Assembly: GCF_025847275.1 (NCBI RefSeq) | Contig: NZ_JAOZEV010000008.1 | Span: 121,679 to 185,678 of the forward strand | Direction: 5' to 3' | Length of the DNA stretch: 64,000 nucleotides | Origin: Flavobacterium frigoritolerans | Lineage (GTDB): Bacteria > Bacteroidota > Bacteroidia > Flavobacteriales > Flavobacteriaceae | Made by a program: the position numbers and the translations under genes | Part shown: positions 47,001 to 55,326 of the stretch, piece after piece | Numbering within the stretch: position 1 is the first letter of the stretch | How the letters are laid out: the number at the start of each line of letters is the position of its first letter | Notes under the pieces: generated by a model | Seen by the model: only the letters and a program-made list of their open reading frames with translations | Told to the model about the DNA's origin: nothing | Databases searched by the model: none

Positions 47001-47703
47001 GGATAAGCACTCCTTCACTTTGTGGTTCGTTTGGATTTATACCGTGAGTTATTAATCTGTCCCAAAGCGGAAAAGTATGATTCTCTTTGGTTTCATATTC
47101 CAGAGTTGAAGATTTTTTCTTAATTACTCCTATACCGGCAATTAATCTGCGTAAGTCTTCATCAATTGGATTAGCCCCTTTGACATAGTAAATTGCGAGA
47201 GAATGGTTTTCTTTTATCGGGTCAAAAAATTTTTGAAGTACAGCATTTTGGGCTTTTGCAGTGTATAGCCAAGACGAAGTAAATGGTGGGTTTTCATCAT
47301 AAGGCAAATCAGGATATGATTCTCGCAACTCCTTTTGATTGTTTTTTAACATCCACCAAAAAGGAACAGCAAAGCTACTAAAAGGGGGTATTGTAAACGT
47401 AGTAGGTTTTAATGCAGAATGTGGTATTTCTTTTCCATTTGGTCGACTATATGGATGATTGAAAGTACGTTTGTATGCCATCGTATTCATAAAGGCACCA
47501 CCTTCGGCTTTGCAAGGTGGCAAAAATGTGTCTTGAATTTCGTTCCAAAGTTTACCTGCATTTTGCTCTTCAACTGTATCATTTTTTTCGGATAGGATAC
47601 GTGGTAAATGTTTGCAATAGGTGTTTTGAGCTGGATGGTTGCATACTGTTCCGTTCCATTTGTTATCGTGCCAAGCTATGCGTATTGATAAATGTTTGTT
47701 CAT
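44047..47703 (-). CDS. RecD-like helicase with C-terminal PD-(D/E)XK-like domain
   Basis: This 1218-aa protein has an N-terminal region with possible metal-binding Cys/His (MNKHLSIRIAWHDNKWNGTVC, then TYCKHLP, cut). The middle is unassigned. An SF1/RecD-type core follows: Walker A LHGPAGTGKTTVLG (~640-655), NVIIDECSML (~726), VGDPYQLPPIG and the C-terminal HKSQGSDFEYVFL (~1014), RELIYTALTRAKRKL. The last ~130 residues carry RSKSEVIISNEL, then PDFTFIDAAGDIIILEHLGM (~1140-1160), which resembles a PD-(D/E)XK nuclease of the UvrD-associated type with the third residue not Lys (EHL). Nuclease activity is therefore uncertain. Confidence 0.88.
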   Translation of the reverse strand: MNKHLSIRIAWHDNKWNGTVCNHPAQNTYCKHLPRILSEKNDTVEEQNAGKLWNEIQDTFLPPCKAEGGAFMNTMAYKRTFNHPYSRPNGKEIPHSALKPTTFTIPPFSSFAVPFWWMLKNNQKELRESYPDLPYDENPPFTSSWLYTAKAQNAVLQKFFDPIKENHSLAIYYVKGANPIDEDLRRLIAGIGVIKKKSSTLEYETKENHTFPLWDRLITHGINPNEPQSEGVLIPYQEYLDLPDDYLHKTKEGNKTKQDLLDEIKLTLQDTGSRQEIIEEFAYGSAWVNDSTMLIVLSKLRATVERIREHGIVKGHWTENLIWIDKQIGKVKENMGPFPSFANALIALGFQYAHSLESDLRNENKLDVKDNPWDNWEDLIFGNTTFFGKPYSKEFVHFKDIWATETQDRLNLLQLLSRFELSEKQIKNWFDPILRNRMGITVTDKEILENPYIIAEEDLGDADHYPIAVETIDNGLFEDFSIQGENSPPKPQLVESPLDNRRIRALISSILKVAATNGDTLVSVSEITERLNLLNLQRTTVIPTNYIKSSLDFIKLKIEHFNTEEIEALQLKIYAEIESYLRKILLARSKRQLDPLTEDWGNLIKKVIQKSEIDFNPNDNRHLAALEDQVTALEQVTSRKLSVLHGPAGTGKTTVLGALFGSKELMKEGILLLAPTGKARVKLGKMANAEALTIAQFLTKQNRFDWERMKIKFTGSEKYKGEQNVIIDECSMLTEEDLYGLLQAFDLAHIKRIILVGDPYQLPPIGAGRPFADLCNYIESIESSDEDKDAKQSLARLKEVVRTVQGENSDCLTLASWYSGLKPSKNADSVFSKLGDNDSMNDLRVENWQNEKELYNKINQTLVEVLGLKDENDSVTLNNFLGINGDKIDTSKIEAFQILTPVKSPFWGTFNLNQIIQSQFRKDLKSAAKIGDYKIGQYDKVIQTKNERKDANPGNQKHQISNGQLGVVKDTNKGYANVAFAGIEEAVTFGYRSQGQTETDESNIELAYTITVHKSQGSDFEYVFLVIPKTGRIISRELIYTALTRAKRKLILLIEGDSPHWIINLSKPQHSETSKRNTHMFRPSVRESKLHIPYVEGLIHKTKKEGLLVRSKSEVIISNELEYRELLFEYERELIGKKGQKRIPDFTFIDAAGDIIILEHLGMLSVPSYKADWEKKKQFYEDNGYHLNENLFITTESEKGGIDSKEIERVIDKIQNLL

Positions 47704-47763
47704 TATAGTATGTTTTTATCTTCGTTCTTAAACCTATTATTCTATGTCAAAAGTTTCCAATTC

Positions 47764-48056
47764 TCAAGCAATTTCCTCAATAGTTATCCCATCCTCTAAA
47801 AATTTGTAATTACCCGGTGGTAAGTTTATGGGATCACCTGCTTGGTAGTAGTCCTCATCCCATTCATTCGGTTCCTCTCCCGACTCTTCTTTATTTTGAT
47901 GAGCTTGTATTGGGTTTCTTCGCGGTTGACCTGACCTTTACAATCATCATCTATTTCAAAAGTATCTCCAGGTTGTACTTCAATGACATCCATATCGTAT
48001 CCTTGTTGAAATAATACAGCGTCGCCATCATATTCATCGTCTTCTGAAAAATCCAT
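47764..48056 (-). pseudogene. Small acidic gene disrupted by a 5-bp duplication
   Basis: The uninterrupted frame from ATG 48,056 encodes MDFSEDDEYDGD... up to FEIDDDCKGQ and then runs into an unlikely basic tail, stopping at 47,826. At 47,927-47,936 the pentamer TGACC is present twice in tandem. Removing one copy gives a 95-aa acidic protein (continuing QPRRNPIQAHQ, EEPNEWDEDYYQAGDP and ending DGITIEEIA, TGA at 47,764-47,766). The restored frame is open throughout and has consistent composition. It is either a broken gene or a reversible phase-variable one. No known domain. It sits between the MBL and RecD-like genes. Confidence 0.75.
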
Positions 48057-48204
48057 TGAATTTCTAGTGGATTCATAACTTGGGGTAATTAAAATTTCTA
48101 GTGTATTTATATTTTTCAGTTTAGTTTATTGTAGTTTTTTTAATTGGCTTATTTTGTTGATTCAATTTTTTTAGATGAAATTCTATAGAATTCTCTTAGC
48201 ATTA
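48057..48204. promoter_or_regulatory. Gap in the operon with palindrome and direct repeats
   Basis: This 148-bp gap is the longest between the operon genes, which are otherwise nearly contiguous. It contains a perfect 14-bp palindrome AATTCTATAGAATT (48,179-48,192), just after the MBL gene, and an 11-bp direct repeat AATTTCTAGTG (48,059-48,069 and 48,093-48,103) immediately upstream of the small acidic gene. These look like protein-binding sites or an internal promoter region. No terminator with a T-run is visible. Confidence 0.4.
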
Positions 48205-49680
48205 TTAATTTATATATCCTCTTATGATAAACTCAAATTCTAACCCTGTAAACTCATTTACAGGGATCAAATTATTTGAATGTCCGGTTGCAGTAATATC
48301 TGATATTAGCTGTGGAGATGGATGCCTCCATTTACCACCCCATGTTTTAATTACTCCATAATTTATGAATGTAATTGTATAATGAGGTATTTTAGATAAT
48401 AATGTAACATTAGCATTATTACATGAGCCATGATGTGGTACTTGGAATAACCAAAAATTCTTCCAATAGTTTTTATATTTATTATAAAAAGCAATAACGT
48501 CAACTTCACGTAGTAAGAATGAATCTGAAGTTAGTAATACATTTGGGTATTCTTCAAATCTATGGTACGGATTGTGAAAACTTCTTAAACTGTGATGGTG
48601 TAAAACTGATGTTTTAACTTTTGAAAAAGCATTTAAACCTTCAATTTTTTGAATTCTTATAACATCATTTTCAAAAGATAAATGACTATTTGATATTTTA
48701 CTTAAATAGTGATAAAATGAATGTTTATTTCTATGTAATAAGCATAAAGCTGAAGTATTAAGGTCTTCAATCTTAGTGTTTTTAAAAGCACTGAAATTTA
48801 GATCTTCTTTAGCTTTAATAAATATTTTTATAATTTCTGTCGCTGTTCTAATGGTTTTTATTATATCTGTTATTTCACCAATAGTTGGATTTTCTGGGTC
48901 TCCAAATTTACTTTCGAATTTTTCTATAAATAATTTATAAACCGCATCATAAAATTCTTTTTCATCATTCCCAATTTGTTTCTTATAAAATAAAAATTCC
49001 ATAATTGGAATGACTCCTATTTTTAAAGTAGGTCTATTTGCATCAGTTGTTTTTTTTGCTTTTTCAATATTTGTGGCTTTCAGCTCATCTATATCTTCAC
49101 TTTCTAGAGTTGATAAATCTTTTCCAAAATCAAGAGTTAATTTGTCTTCTTTTAATTCTTCTGAAAAATTTTCATTTTCTAATTCATCATCTATAAGAAA
49201 AGGTTTATCTGGACCAGAATTTATGAATACAATTTCCCCTTCACTATCATCTAAATATGTTGATAATGTATTTATTGGGTCTAGAAGTAAGTTCAAAGTA
49301 AAAAAAGATAAAGGCTCCGTCCCAATTGAACCACTTTGTTCAATCCAACGTAAGACTAATAAAAATCTTTCATTGAAATTTAAAAAAGGGGCGATTATTT
49401 TTTTTACTTTTCTGTTTTCTAGTAATTTATATATGTGATTAACATGATCTTCGTCAAAATGAGAGATGACCAATAAGTCTAAAATATCATTTTCAGGAAA
49501 AAACACACTATGGTATTCCTCAATTTCATCAGCACAGTTAACTTTGTTCATACTGCCACAATCAAAAATGAATTTATATTCTTGAACTGGATTATTTGGC
49601 AGCTGGATATTTATTTGCCCCGAATAAAATAATCCTTGACCTACAGGATGAATTTTAAATTTTTGTTGGAATAATGTCAT
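48205..49680 (-). CDS. ComEC-type metallo-beta-lactamase-fold hydrolase
   Basis: This 491-aa protein has the MBL motif ISHFDEDHVNH (~73-83), the HxDxDH zinc motif. A second metal site is likely in VPHHGSCNN (~416), of the HHGS type seen in ComEC/Rec2 C-terminal MBL domains, and LTSDSFL (~383) supplies the connecting Asp. An insert of ~200 residues (160-360) separates the two, which is unusual. No signal or membrane segment. MBLs of this type can be nucleases; here it has 9 bp to the ART-like gene upstream, so it is an operon member and may act on nucleic acid or on an ADP-ribose or nucleotide signal. This is inference. Confidence 0.85.
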   Translation of the reverse strand: MTLFQQKFKIHPVGQGLFYSGQINIQLPNNPVQEYKFIFDCGSMNKVNCADEIEEYHSVFFPENDILDLLVISHFDEDHVNHIYKLLENRKVKKIIAPFLNFNERFLLVLRWIEQSGSIGTEPLSFFTLNLLLDPINTLSTYLDDSEGEIVFINSGPDKPFLIDDELENENFSEELKEDKLTLDFGKDLSTLESEDIDELKATNIEKAKKTTDANRPTLKIGVIPIMEFLFYKKQIGNDEKEFYDAVYKLFIEKFESKFGDPENPTIGEITDIIKTIRTATEIIKIFIKAKEDLNFSAFKNTKIEDLNTSALCLLHRNKHSFYHYLSKISNSHLSFENDVIRIQKIEGLNAFSKVKTSVLHHHSLRSFHNPYHRFEEYPNVLLTSDSFLLREVDVIAFYNKYKNYWKNFWLFQVPHHGSCNNANVTLLSKIPHYTITFINYGVIKTWGGKWRHPSPQLISDITATGHSNNLIPVNEFTGLEFEFIIRGYIN

Positions 49681-49689
49681 AATTTATTT

Positions 49690-50445
49690 TTAATTATCTT
49701 CAGTATCATCATAACCCATTTGTTTTTTGTAAAAATGAAACCCAATCGTTTGTGGTTTTGAAAAATGCGTATTTATTATATTTTCACTTTGGTTTTTGAA
49801 ATTTTCAGGTAAAACAAAATTGGCATCAACTGTTAATTTTGCAATTATGCTTTCAACAGGTATTGCTTCTCTTGAAAAAACAACTTTATGATCAGTGTAT
49901 AATTGTTCCATTATTTCCATTGAAGGTCTAATTACATAAATAACTCCTTGAGCATTACTTATGTCATTGCATTCATTATCAATATGTTCAATTCTTTCAA
50001 GTCTTCTAATTAATTCAATAGGATTTTCATTTAGTAATAAATTAATCAACGCCCTGATTCTATTTAATGCATTTTTTATTTTACCAACAATTTGTCCGCC
50101 TTTTGAACTTCCTGAAGCAAATTTTAATGCAGGATAACCTGAGATAGTAAAACTAATATCATGTGAAGAAGCAAGATAATGTTCAATAGCTCCAGCATGA
50201 TTGAAATTGAATTGGAAATCATTTGGCATATAATCCGAAGGCTCACCTAAATCTGCCAATAAATTTATTATTTCTCGCAATCCTTCAATAGGAAAAGGTA
50301 AATGATTTATTCTGAAACCATTGTTTTCAATATCATCTGAATAAATTGTTGAGGTTCCATGATAAATTAGTCCAAAATTATTATAAATGTGATGAGGAAA
50401 TAAATCTAAATTTTCAAAATTTGGATTCCATACATATTCTTCCAT
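49690..50445 (-). CDS. ADP-ribosyltransferase-like protein
   Basis: This ~251-aa protein carries FGLIYHGTSTIYSDDIENNG (~25-44), the HGT of PARP-like H-Y-[E/D/Q] ARTs. It also has ISFTISGYPALKFASGSSKG (~96-115), resembling the second strand with the A..yA helix, and VFSREAIPVESI (~190), the region before the last ART strand. I choose ATG 50,445, one base after the PIN-like gene's stop, over a GTG at 50,472 that overlaps it, because the extra residues (MELKLKRSK) are just the other frame of that gene. The ART assignment is by motif only; the acceptor residue is not certain. It could be a toxin, effector or phage target modifier. Confidence 0.6.
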   Translation of the reverse strand: MEEYVWNPNFENLDLFPHHIYNNFGLIYHGTSTIYSDDIENNGFRINHLPFPIEGLREIINLLADLGEPSDYMPNDFQFNFNHAGAIEHYLASSHDISFTISGYPALKFASGSSKGGQIVGKIKNALNRIRALINLLLNENPIELIRRLERIEHIDNECNDISNAQGVIYVIRPSMEIMEQLYTDHKVVFSREAIPVESIIAKLTVDANFVLPENFKNQSENIINTHFSKPQTIGFHFYKKQMGYDDTEDN

Positions 50446-50446
50446 C

Positions 50447-50839
50447 TTAGATCTTTTTAATTTTAACTCCACTCAACCTCTTACCACCATATTTAAAAGT
50501 GAATAAAAAGTCCTCATCAGTCGATTTTTCTATTATGAATGGCCAAACTCTTAAAACCGACATCCCTAATTCAAAGAAGTCTAATTTAGTTTTTGGTAAT
50601 TTGCAGGCTACAATTCGATAACCGCTTTCGTAGTGTTTTAGAGTACTAACTGATAATCCTTTTTTCTCCTTGTCTGTCATGAGAAAGATTGAAGTTTTTA
50701 AATCAATTTCAGCTTCATCAAGGTTTTGCCATTTGATTATTTCATACTTCTCGACTTTTTGTAATTCGTGCAAATCATAAAGTATAGCCGTAATTTTTGG
50801 TGAAAAGTTGGGATGGATGTATATTTTTAAACTACTCAT
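50447..50839 (-). CDS. PIN-like protein (DUF5615-type), partner of methylase antitoxin domain
   Basis: This ~130-aa protein has the shape of small PIN-like (DUF5615/Mut7-C-type) toxins: a short N-terminal strand, LKIYIHPNFSPKITAIL, where active relatives have D-E-N-L-P-P, and IFLMTDKEKKGLS (~51-64), where they have T-x-D-x-D. The first acidic residue reads His, so nuclease activity may be lost. ATG 50,839 overlaps the methylase stop by 4 bp (ATGA); a TTG at 50,845 is less likely. DUF433 antitoxins normally pair with such PIN-like proteins, and the methylase ends in a DUF433 domain, so the pair is very probably a toxin-antitoxin-like module. Confidence 0.6.
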   Translation of the reverse strand: MSSLKIYIHPNFSPKITAILYDLHELQKVEKYEIIKWQNLDEAEIDLKTSIFLMTDKEKKGLSVSTLKHYESGYRIVACKLPKTKLDFFELGMSVLRVWPFIIEKSTDEDFLFTFKYGGKRLSGVKIKKI

Positions 50840-53800
50840 GAGCAATAATTTAATGCCGCTTCAATTTCTTCTCTACTTAGGCTGTAGTTTTCCATTAGCT
50901 CGGTTATTGAATCCTCGTCATCATAAAATCCCATAATCATTTCTACTTCTAAATCATGATGTTTAATGAATGACGGCTTACCTCCTGCAAATTTTGGATC
51001 AATAATAATTTCTCCGTTTCCAGTATGTGGCATGATACGCATGGCAATGTCATTTTCAAAAATAATATCTTTAAAGAATTGCTTAATAATCTCTAAATTA
51101 TATTGACCAGTCCCATCTAAAGTAACTGTTCCGTGAGGGAATTGAAATAGAATAGAATTACCAGCTACTTTTAAATCATCTTTGACATTATTGGTAGCAA
51201 ACGGGTAATAATCTTTTCCAGATTTAGCTTTTAAATCCGTTCTTGCTTTTACAATGTTTTTTATTGTAAACCCACTATCTAGTAATGTCCCAATAACAAC
51301 CAATTCAATTAGACCATGGAAACTAATTCTACGATTTTCAATATCTGTCTTGGCAGTTCCATCTAAACCTTCATAATCTACTTCGGATAATTTTTTGAAC
51401 CATCGACGTATTTTATCCACTGGTTGTTTGATGATACTAGCTGCATCCATTATTGAATAAATTCCTTCATTCAAACTAAACTCTTTCATACCTATATTGT
51501 TTTCAATATCGAATAATGATACTTGATTTATTTCCTTTTGTTCTATTGTAATAACTTTTGTGGCAACCTTTTTCTCCTTCTTAATCAGTTTCTTTTTATC
51601 CCACAAACCAGCAGCTATTTCCTCTGTGTGGATTTTATGGTTGAGAAGTAATAATCTCTTCAAAACTTCTTTACGAGATTCTGGATTGATAGAGTAACGC
51701 ACACGGTCATTTTCTGGCAAGTAATCTACTTCATGAAAATCATGCTGCAAAGTAATATCTTGCCAACCGTACGCTTCTAAAACTGCTTCGTCCAAATTTT
51801 TGTGTAGAATGCGTAGCTTTATAATTTTTAAAAGTGCTTCTTCAAAGGCTATAGTACTTTGTGTTTTTTCTAGATACTTTTGTAAAGAAATAACTTGTTT
51901 GTCTTTTACATCTATACTTGTAGTTTGAATGGCTTTGCAATGAAACAGATTATAGGTCTTGGTCAGCCCTAATTGCAATTCCAACATTAACTGCTTACGG
52001 AATTCATGAAATGATTCACCTGACAGTGTTAATTTTTTTTCAATTTCAGATGGTATATCTTTTGGAAATGGAAAAGTCTCAAATGCATCAGTTACTGAAT
52101 ATCTCCTATCATTTTTGAGTTTTGAGCTAAATCTCCATGACCAATCTTCATGATATGATGATTGAAGGATACTATATTTATGAAATAATTCATCACTAAA
52201 TACGACCATTGCATCACTGAAAACATAATTTTTATTTTCTAAAAAAGCAAAACCATGAGTACTTGTTGCTCTTGTTAAAACTAATACTTTCTTATTTTTG
52301 GCTATTGTTTTGTAAAGTTCTTCTCTTATTCTCCAATATTTCCACCATGGAGCACTCGACACTTCAATTGATTTTTTTTGTCTTTCAGGCTTAACTAGTT
52401 TTTCTACAATTTCTAAAACTTTTGGATACTTTTTTTTCACTTCGACTAATTCAGAATCGAAGAAATTAATAATTTTTTTTTGACTTATGTGATTTGGAAT
52501 ATTGTTAAAATCAAATCCATTAACATAATCATATATGACTTTTTTGTTTTCTACATTATCTGAAATAAGAGCCTTATATACTGTGGTATCTATAAGGAAA
52601 CCATCACCAGTGATACTAGATCCCATGAAGGCTTTCTTTTCATTCTGTTTTAATTGATTTGGAGTTGTGACAAAAGCATCCTTTGTTAGATATGAAGTAA
52701 TAAAATTTACAGATTCATTTCCCAACAATTTTCCCTTTTGCCATTCACCTTTGACTAAGGAGTAAAGAGTTACAATGACATTTGCTTTACCAGGCCATAC
52801 AACTCCTTTATTGGCATAAACAATGGCTCCTTTATTTGCAAGAATTACATCAAGTCCTCCTTCTCTTGTGTCTCCTTCAGCTATTGTATTAGTGGTAATA
52901 ATAGAATGAAAACCATTAACACGTTGAATATCAAAAATTCTTCTAATAAAATATCCCACCAAATCACATCTTCCAGATGCAGATATATAATTAGAAACAC
53001 AATAATTGAAAAAATAATTACCATTGAAAGTACTAATTTTAGTACCTCCTAAATAAGGAGGGTTTCCTAATATACAATCAAATCCTCCTTTTTGAAATAC
53101 GGCAGGAAATTCAAGAAACCAATGAAAAAATCGTTTGTCTAAACTTGTAGCCATTGCTGCCCCACGGTCTATAATTTGAGTTTCTGTTTTCAGATAACTC
53201 ATGTATTGACTGTGAGTGGTTAGTTTTTCTTTATTGTTTTCCGTTTTCGGGATAAAGAATTGTGCTACCTGTAAATCAGCAATTTGTTTCAGTCGAAACC
53301 ATTTTTTGCCTTGGGTTAAGTCTTGGTACGCTTTTTCTTTTTTGGCAATTTGCTCTGGAGTGTTTTCAGGTAGTTGTGTAAATAATACGAACTCTTTTTG
53401 TAATCCTTTTAAATCGTCATCAACATTGGCTACATTATACGTACTTAACTGGTCTTTTGTTTTACGCTCTAAATCGTTACGTTTTTTAAAGGCTGTGGCT
53501 ATTTTTTTATCATCGCCAGGTAAGGTTTTAAAAGCTTCACTGGCAATACCGTTTTCCAGTTCTTCAAAATGAGCTAACCCTACTATGGCATTCCCACACT
53601 TGATGTGGTGGTCTAAAAAGTTCATGGGTTGTCCTGGTTCGTGAGCTTCTAACCACAATGCTACTTTACAAAGTTCTACCGCCAAGGGGTTCAAATCTAC
53701 ACCATAGATGCAGTTTTTAATAACATCTCGGATGGCAATTCGTAACACCGATGGAGTTGGTTGATCTTCTTTAGAACGGTATTTTGCCAATTCAAAACCT

Positions 53801-55323
53801 ACACGTCGTGCTGCTGACAATAAAATGTGTCCACTACCACAAGCCACATCGCAAATGCTTAACGATAATAAACCAGCTTCTGGGTTCGCTTCTTTGAGTT
53901 TATCGGCAATAAGATAATCTAACGAATTTACAATTAATGGTTTTACTAATTCTTCAGGGGTGTAGTGCGAACCACTCGAAGAACGTTCATCTCCTTTTAT
54001 AAAATTGAATTGGTGATTGGTGATAGCAGGTGCATATTCTAGTAAGCCTTCGTAAACAGAACCAAACTCTTCAACATCCAAATCGGCATAATTCACACGA
54101 ACTAGTTGTTTGTTTTCGTTTTCAAATGTTACTAAATAGCGTAATACTTTCAATAAGATTTCGTTGTTGACCAATTGATCTTGCAAACCACCCAAAGCAT
54201 TAGGTGTAAATAAGCCAGAACCCAAAGCTGATATGCCTAATTTAGCTCCATTTTCTGAATGTTCAAATAAATGGTAAGTAGTCAACAATGATTGCCATAA
54301 ATCGGTTTTTCTGGGGTCGATATATACTTTTTTCTCTACCAAATAAGTTAAGCGTTGGACACTGTAAAATTTATAATAAATATCTCTTTTTCTATTGAGT
54401 TCAGCATCTCTTTTTTCAGGATAGATGAGTTTGCGTTCTTCAATTACTAACAAGAATAATATTCTATAAACCGAACGCAATACATGTAAATAGTATTGGT
54501 GTGGTGTTATTTTATTATCATCAATTTCTTGACGTAAGGCTTCATTGTTTGGGTTTTCTAATATTCCGTTTGCCAATAATAAAATTGATTGTTCTACGGC
54601 TTGGCTTAATCGTTCTCTTATTCTAGAGCCTGATGACAAAGCTTCCTGATGGTACCATTCTAAAATGCTTTCGGCATTCTCTTCTTTTTTGTTAGCAATT
54701 CTGGAACCATGCAAGGTTCTGTATAGTAAAGCGAACTCTACATATAAACCTTCTTCCATCATTTGCTCTAGATTGAATTCAATGTAACTCAATCGGCTTA
54801 ATCTAGTGGCATCGCGTAATACTCTCAACATGGCGCCATTGGAAGTAAAACCATATAAATGCTCTGTATTGTTGAGGTATTCTTGTATTAAAGCATGAGG
54901 AGATAAACGAGCTCCACCAATATCAGCTTTTTTATCTAAGGATTGTTGAATACCGACAATGTGAATGGGAAAGCCGTCTTTATTATTGGCTCTGTGGCTT
55001 ACCGCATATGATTTATCGTTAACAATTTCAGCATTTGACTGGCTGACATCATATCCTAAAATTTGAAATAATGGCAACATCCAATATCTTCGGGTTTCGG
55101 TTGTTCCTGTGTCAGTTAATGATAAAGATTCTCTTTTTTGTCTGAATGCGTTCCAGTGGCTAATAGCCAAACTCCACGCCAAATTGATTTCGTCACGAAC
55201 GGAATCCCCTTGATTCAGATTGAAGTCTTTGGCCACTTGAAAGCGTGTGTCTTCCTTGCGAATTTTTTCGAGAATTTCGCTGGTAAAAATATTTCCTTGT
55301 ATGGATATGGAACTGTAGTTCAT
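50836..55323 (-). CDS. Eco57I-class adenine methylase fused to MerR-like HTH and DUF433 antitoxin domain
   Basis: This 1495-aa protein is an N6-adenine methylase: SAM motif I SICDVACGSGHILL (~488-501) and catalytic motif IV ILGNPPYLGG (~748-757). It resembles PglX and DISARM DrmMI in size and layout. No N-terminal nuclease motif is evident. The C-terminal tail is extra: a MerR-like HTH (~1305-1370, SIMDAASIIKQPVDKIRRWF; then GLIELVVIGTLLDSGF) followed by DUF433 (~1440-1495, DPKFAGGKPSFIKHHDLEVE, SLSREEIEAALNY), the antitoxin that usually pairs with PIN-like toxins. The next gene overlaps by 4 bp (ATGA) and is such a toxin-like gene. It is 3 bp from the SNF2 gene. Confidence 0.9.
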   Translation of the reverse strand: MNYSSISIQGNIFTSEILEKIRKEDTRFQVAKDFNLNQGDSVRDEINLAWSLAISHWNAFRQKRESLSLTDTGTTETRRYWMLPLFQILGYDVSQSNAEIVNDKSYAVSHRANNKDGFPIHIVGIQQSLDKKADIGGARLSPHALIQEYLNNTEHLYGFTSNGAMLRVLRDATRLSRLSYIEFNLEQMMEEGLYVEFALLYRTLHGSRIANKKEENAESILEWYHQEALSSGSRIRERLSQAVEQSILLLANGILENPNNEALRQEIDDNKITPHQYYLHVLRSVYRILFLLVIEERKLIYPEKRDAELNRKRDIYYKFYSVQRLTYLVEKKVYIDPRKTDLWQSLLTTYHLFEHSENGAKLGISALGSGLFTPNALGGLQDQLVNNEILLKVLRYLVTFENENKQLVRVNYADLDVEEFGSVYEGLLEYAPAITNHQFNFIKGDERSSSGSHYTPEELVKPLIVNSLDYLIADKLKEANPEAGLLSLSICDVACGSGHILLSAARRVGFELAKYRSKEDQPTPSVLRIAIRDVIKNCIYGVDLNPLAVELCKVALWLEAHEPGQPMNFLDHHIKCGNAIVGLAHFEELENGIASEAFKTLPGDDKKIATAFKKRNDLERKTKDQLSTYNVANVDDDLKGLQKEFVLFTQLPENTPEQIAKKEKAYQDLTQGKKWFRLKQIADLQVAQFFIPKTENNKEKLTTHSQYMSYLKTETQIIDRGAAMATSLDKRFFHWFLEFPAVFQKGGFDCILGNPPYLGGTKISTFNGNYFFNYCVSNYISASGRCDLVGYFIRRIFDIQRVNGFHSIITTNTIAEGDTREGGLDVILANKGAIVYANKGVVWPGKANVIVTLYSLVKGEWQKGKLLGNESVNFITSYLTKDAFVTTPNQLKQNEKKAFMGSSITGDGFLIDTTVYKALISDNVENKKVIYDYVNGFDFNNIPNHISQKKIINFFDSELVEVKKKYPKVLEIVEKLVKPERQKKSIEVSSAPWWKYWRIREELYKTIAKNKKVLVLTRATSTHGFAFLENKNYVFSDAMVVFSDELFHKYSILQSSYHEDWSWRFSSKLKNDRRYSVTDAFETFPFPKDIPSEIEKKLTLSGESFHEFRKQLMLELQLGLTKTYNLFHCKAIQTTSIDVKDKQVISLQKYLEKTQSTIAFEEALLKIIKLRILHKNLDEAVLEAYGWQDITLQHDFHEVDYLPENDRVRYSINPESRKEVLKRLLLLNHKIHTEEIAAGLWDKKKLIKKEKKVATKVITIEQKEINQVSLFDIENNIGMKEFSLNEGIYSIMDAASIIKQPVDKIRRWFKKLSEVDYEGLDGTAKTDIENRRISFHGLIELVVIGTLLDSGFTIKNIVKARTDLKAKSGKDYYPFATNNVKDDLKVAGNSILFQFPHGTVTLDGTGQYNLEIIKQFFKDIIFENDIAMRIMPHTGNGEIIIDPKFAGGKPSFIKHHDLEVEMIMGFYDDEDSITELMENYSLSREEIEAALNYCS

Positions 55324-55326
55324 GGC

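Noticed and set aside
49010..49438. 142-aa plus-strand ORF within the MBL gene
   Set aside because: Ser/Phe-rich antisense shadow of a gene with a clear zinc motif.
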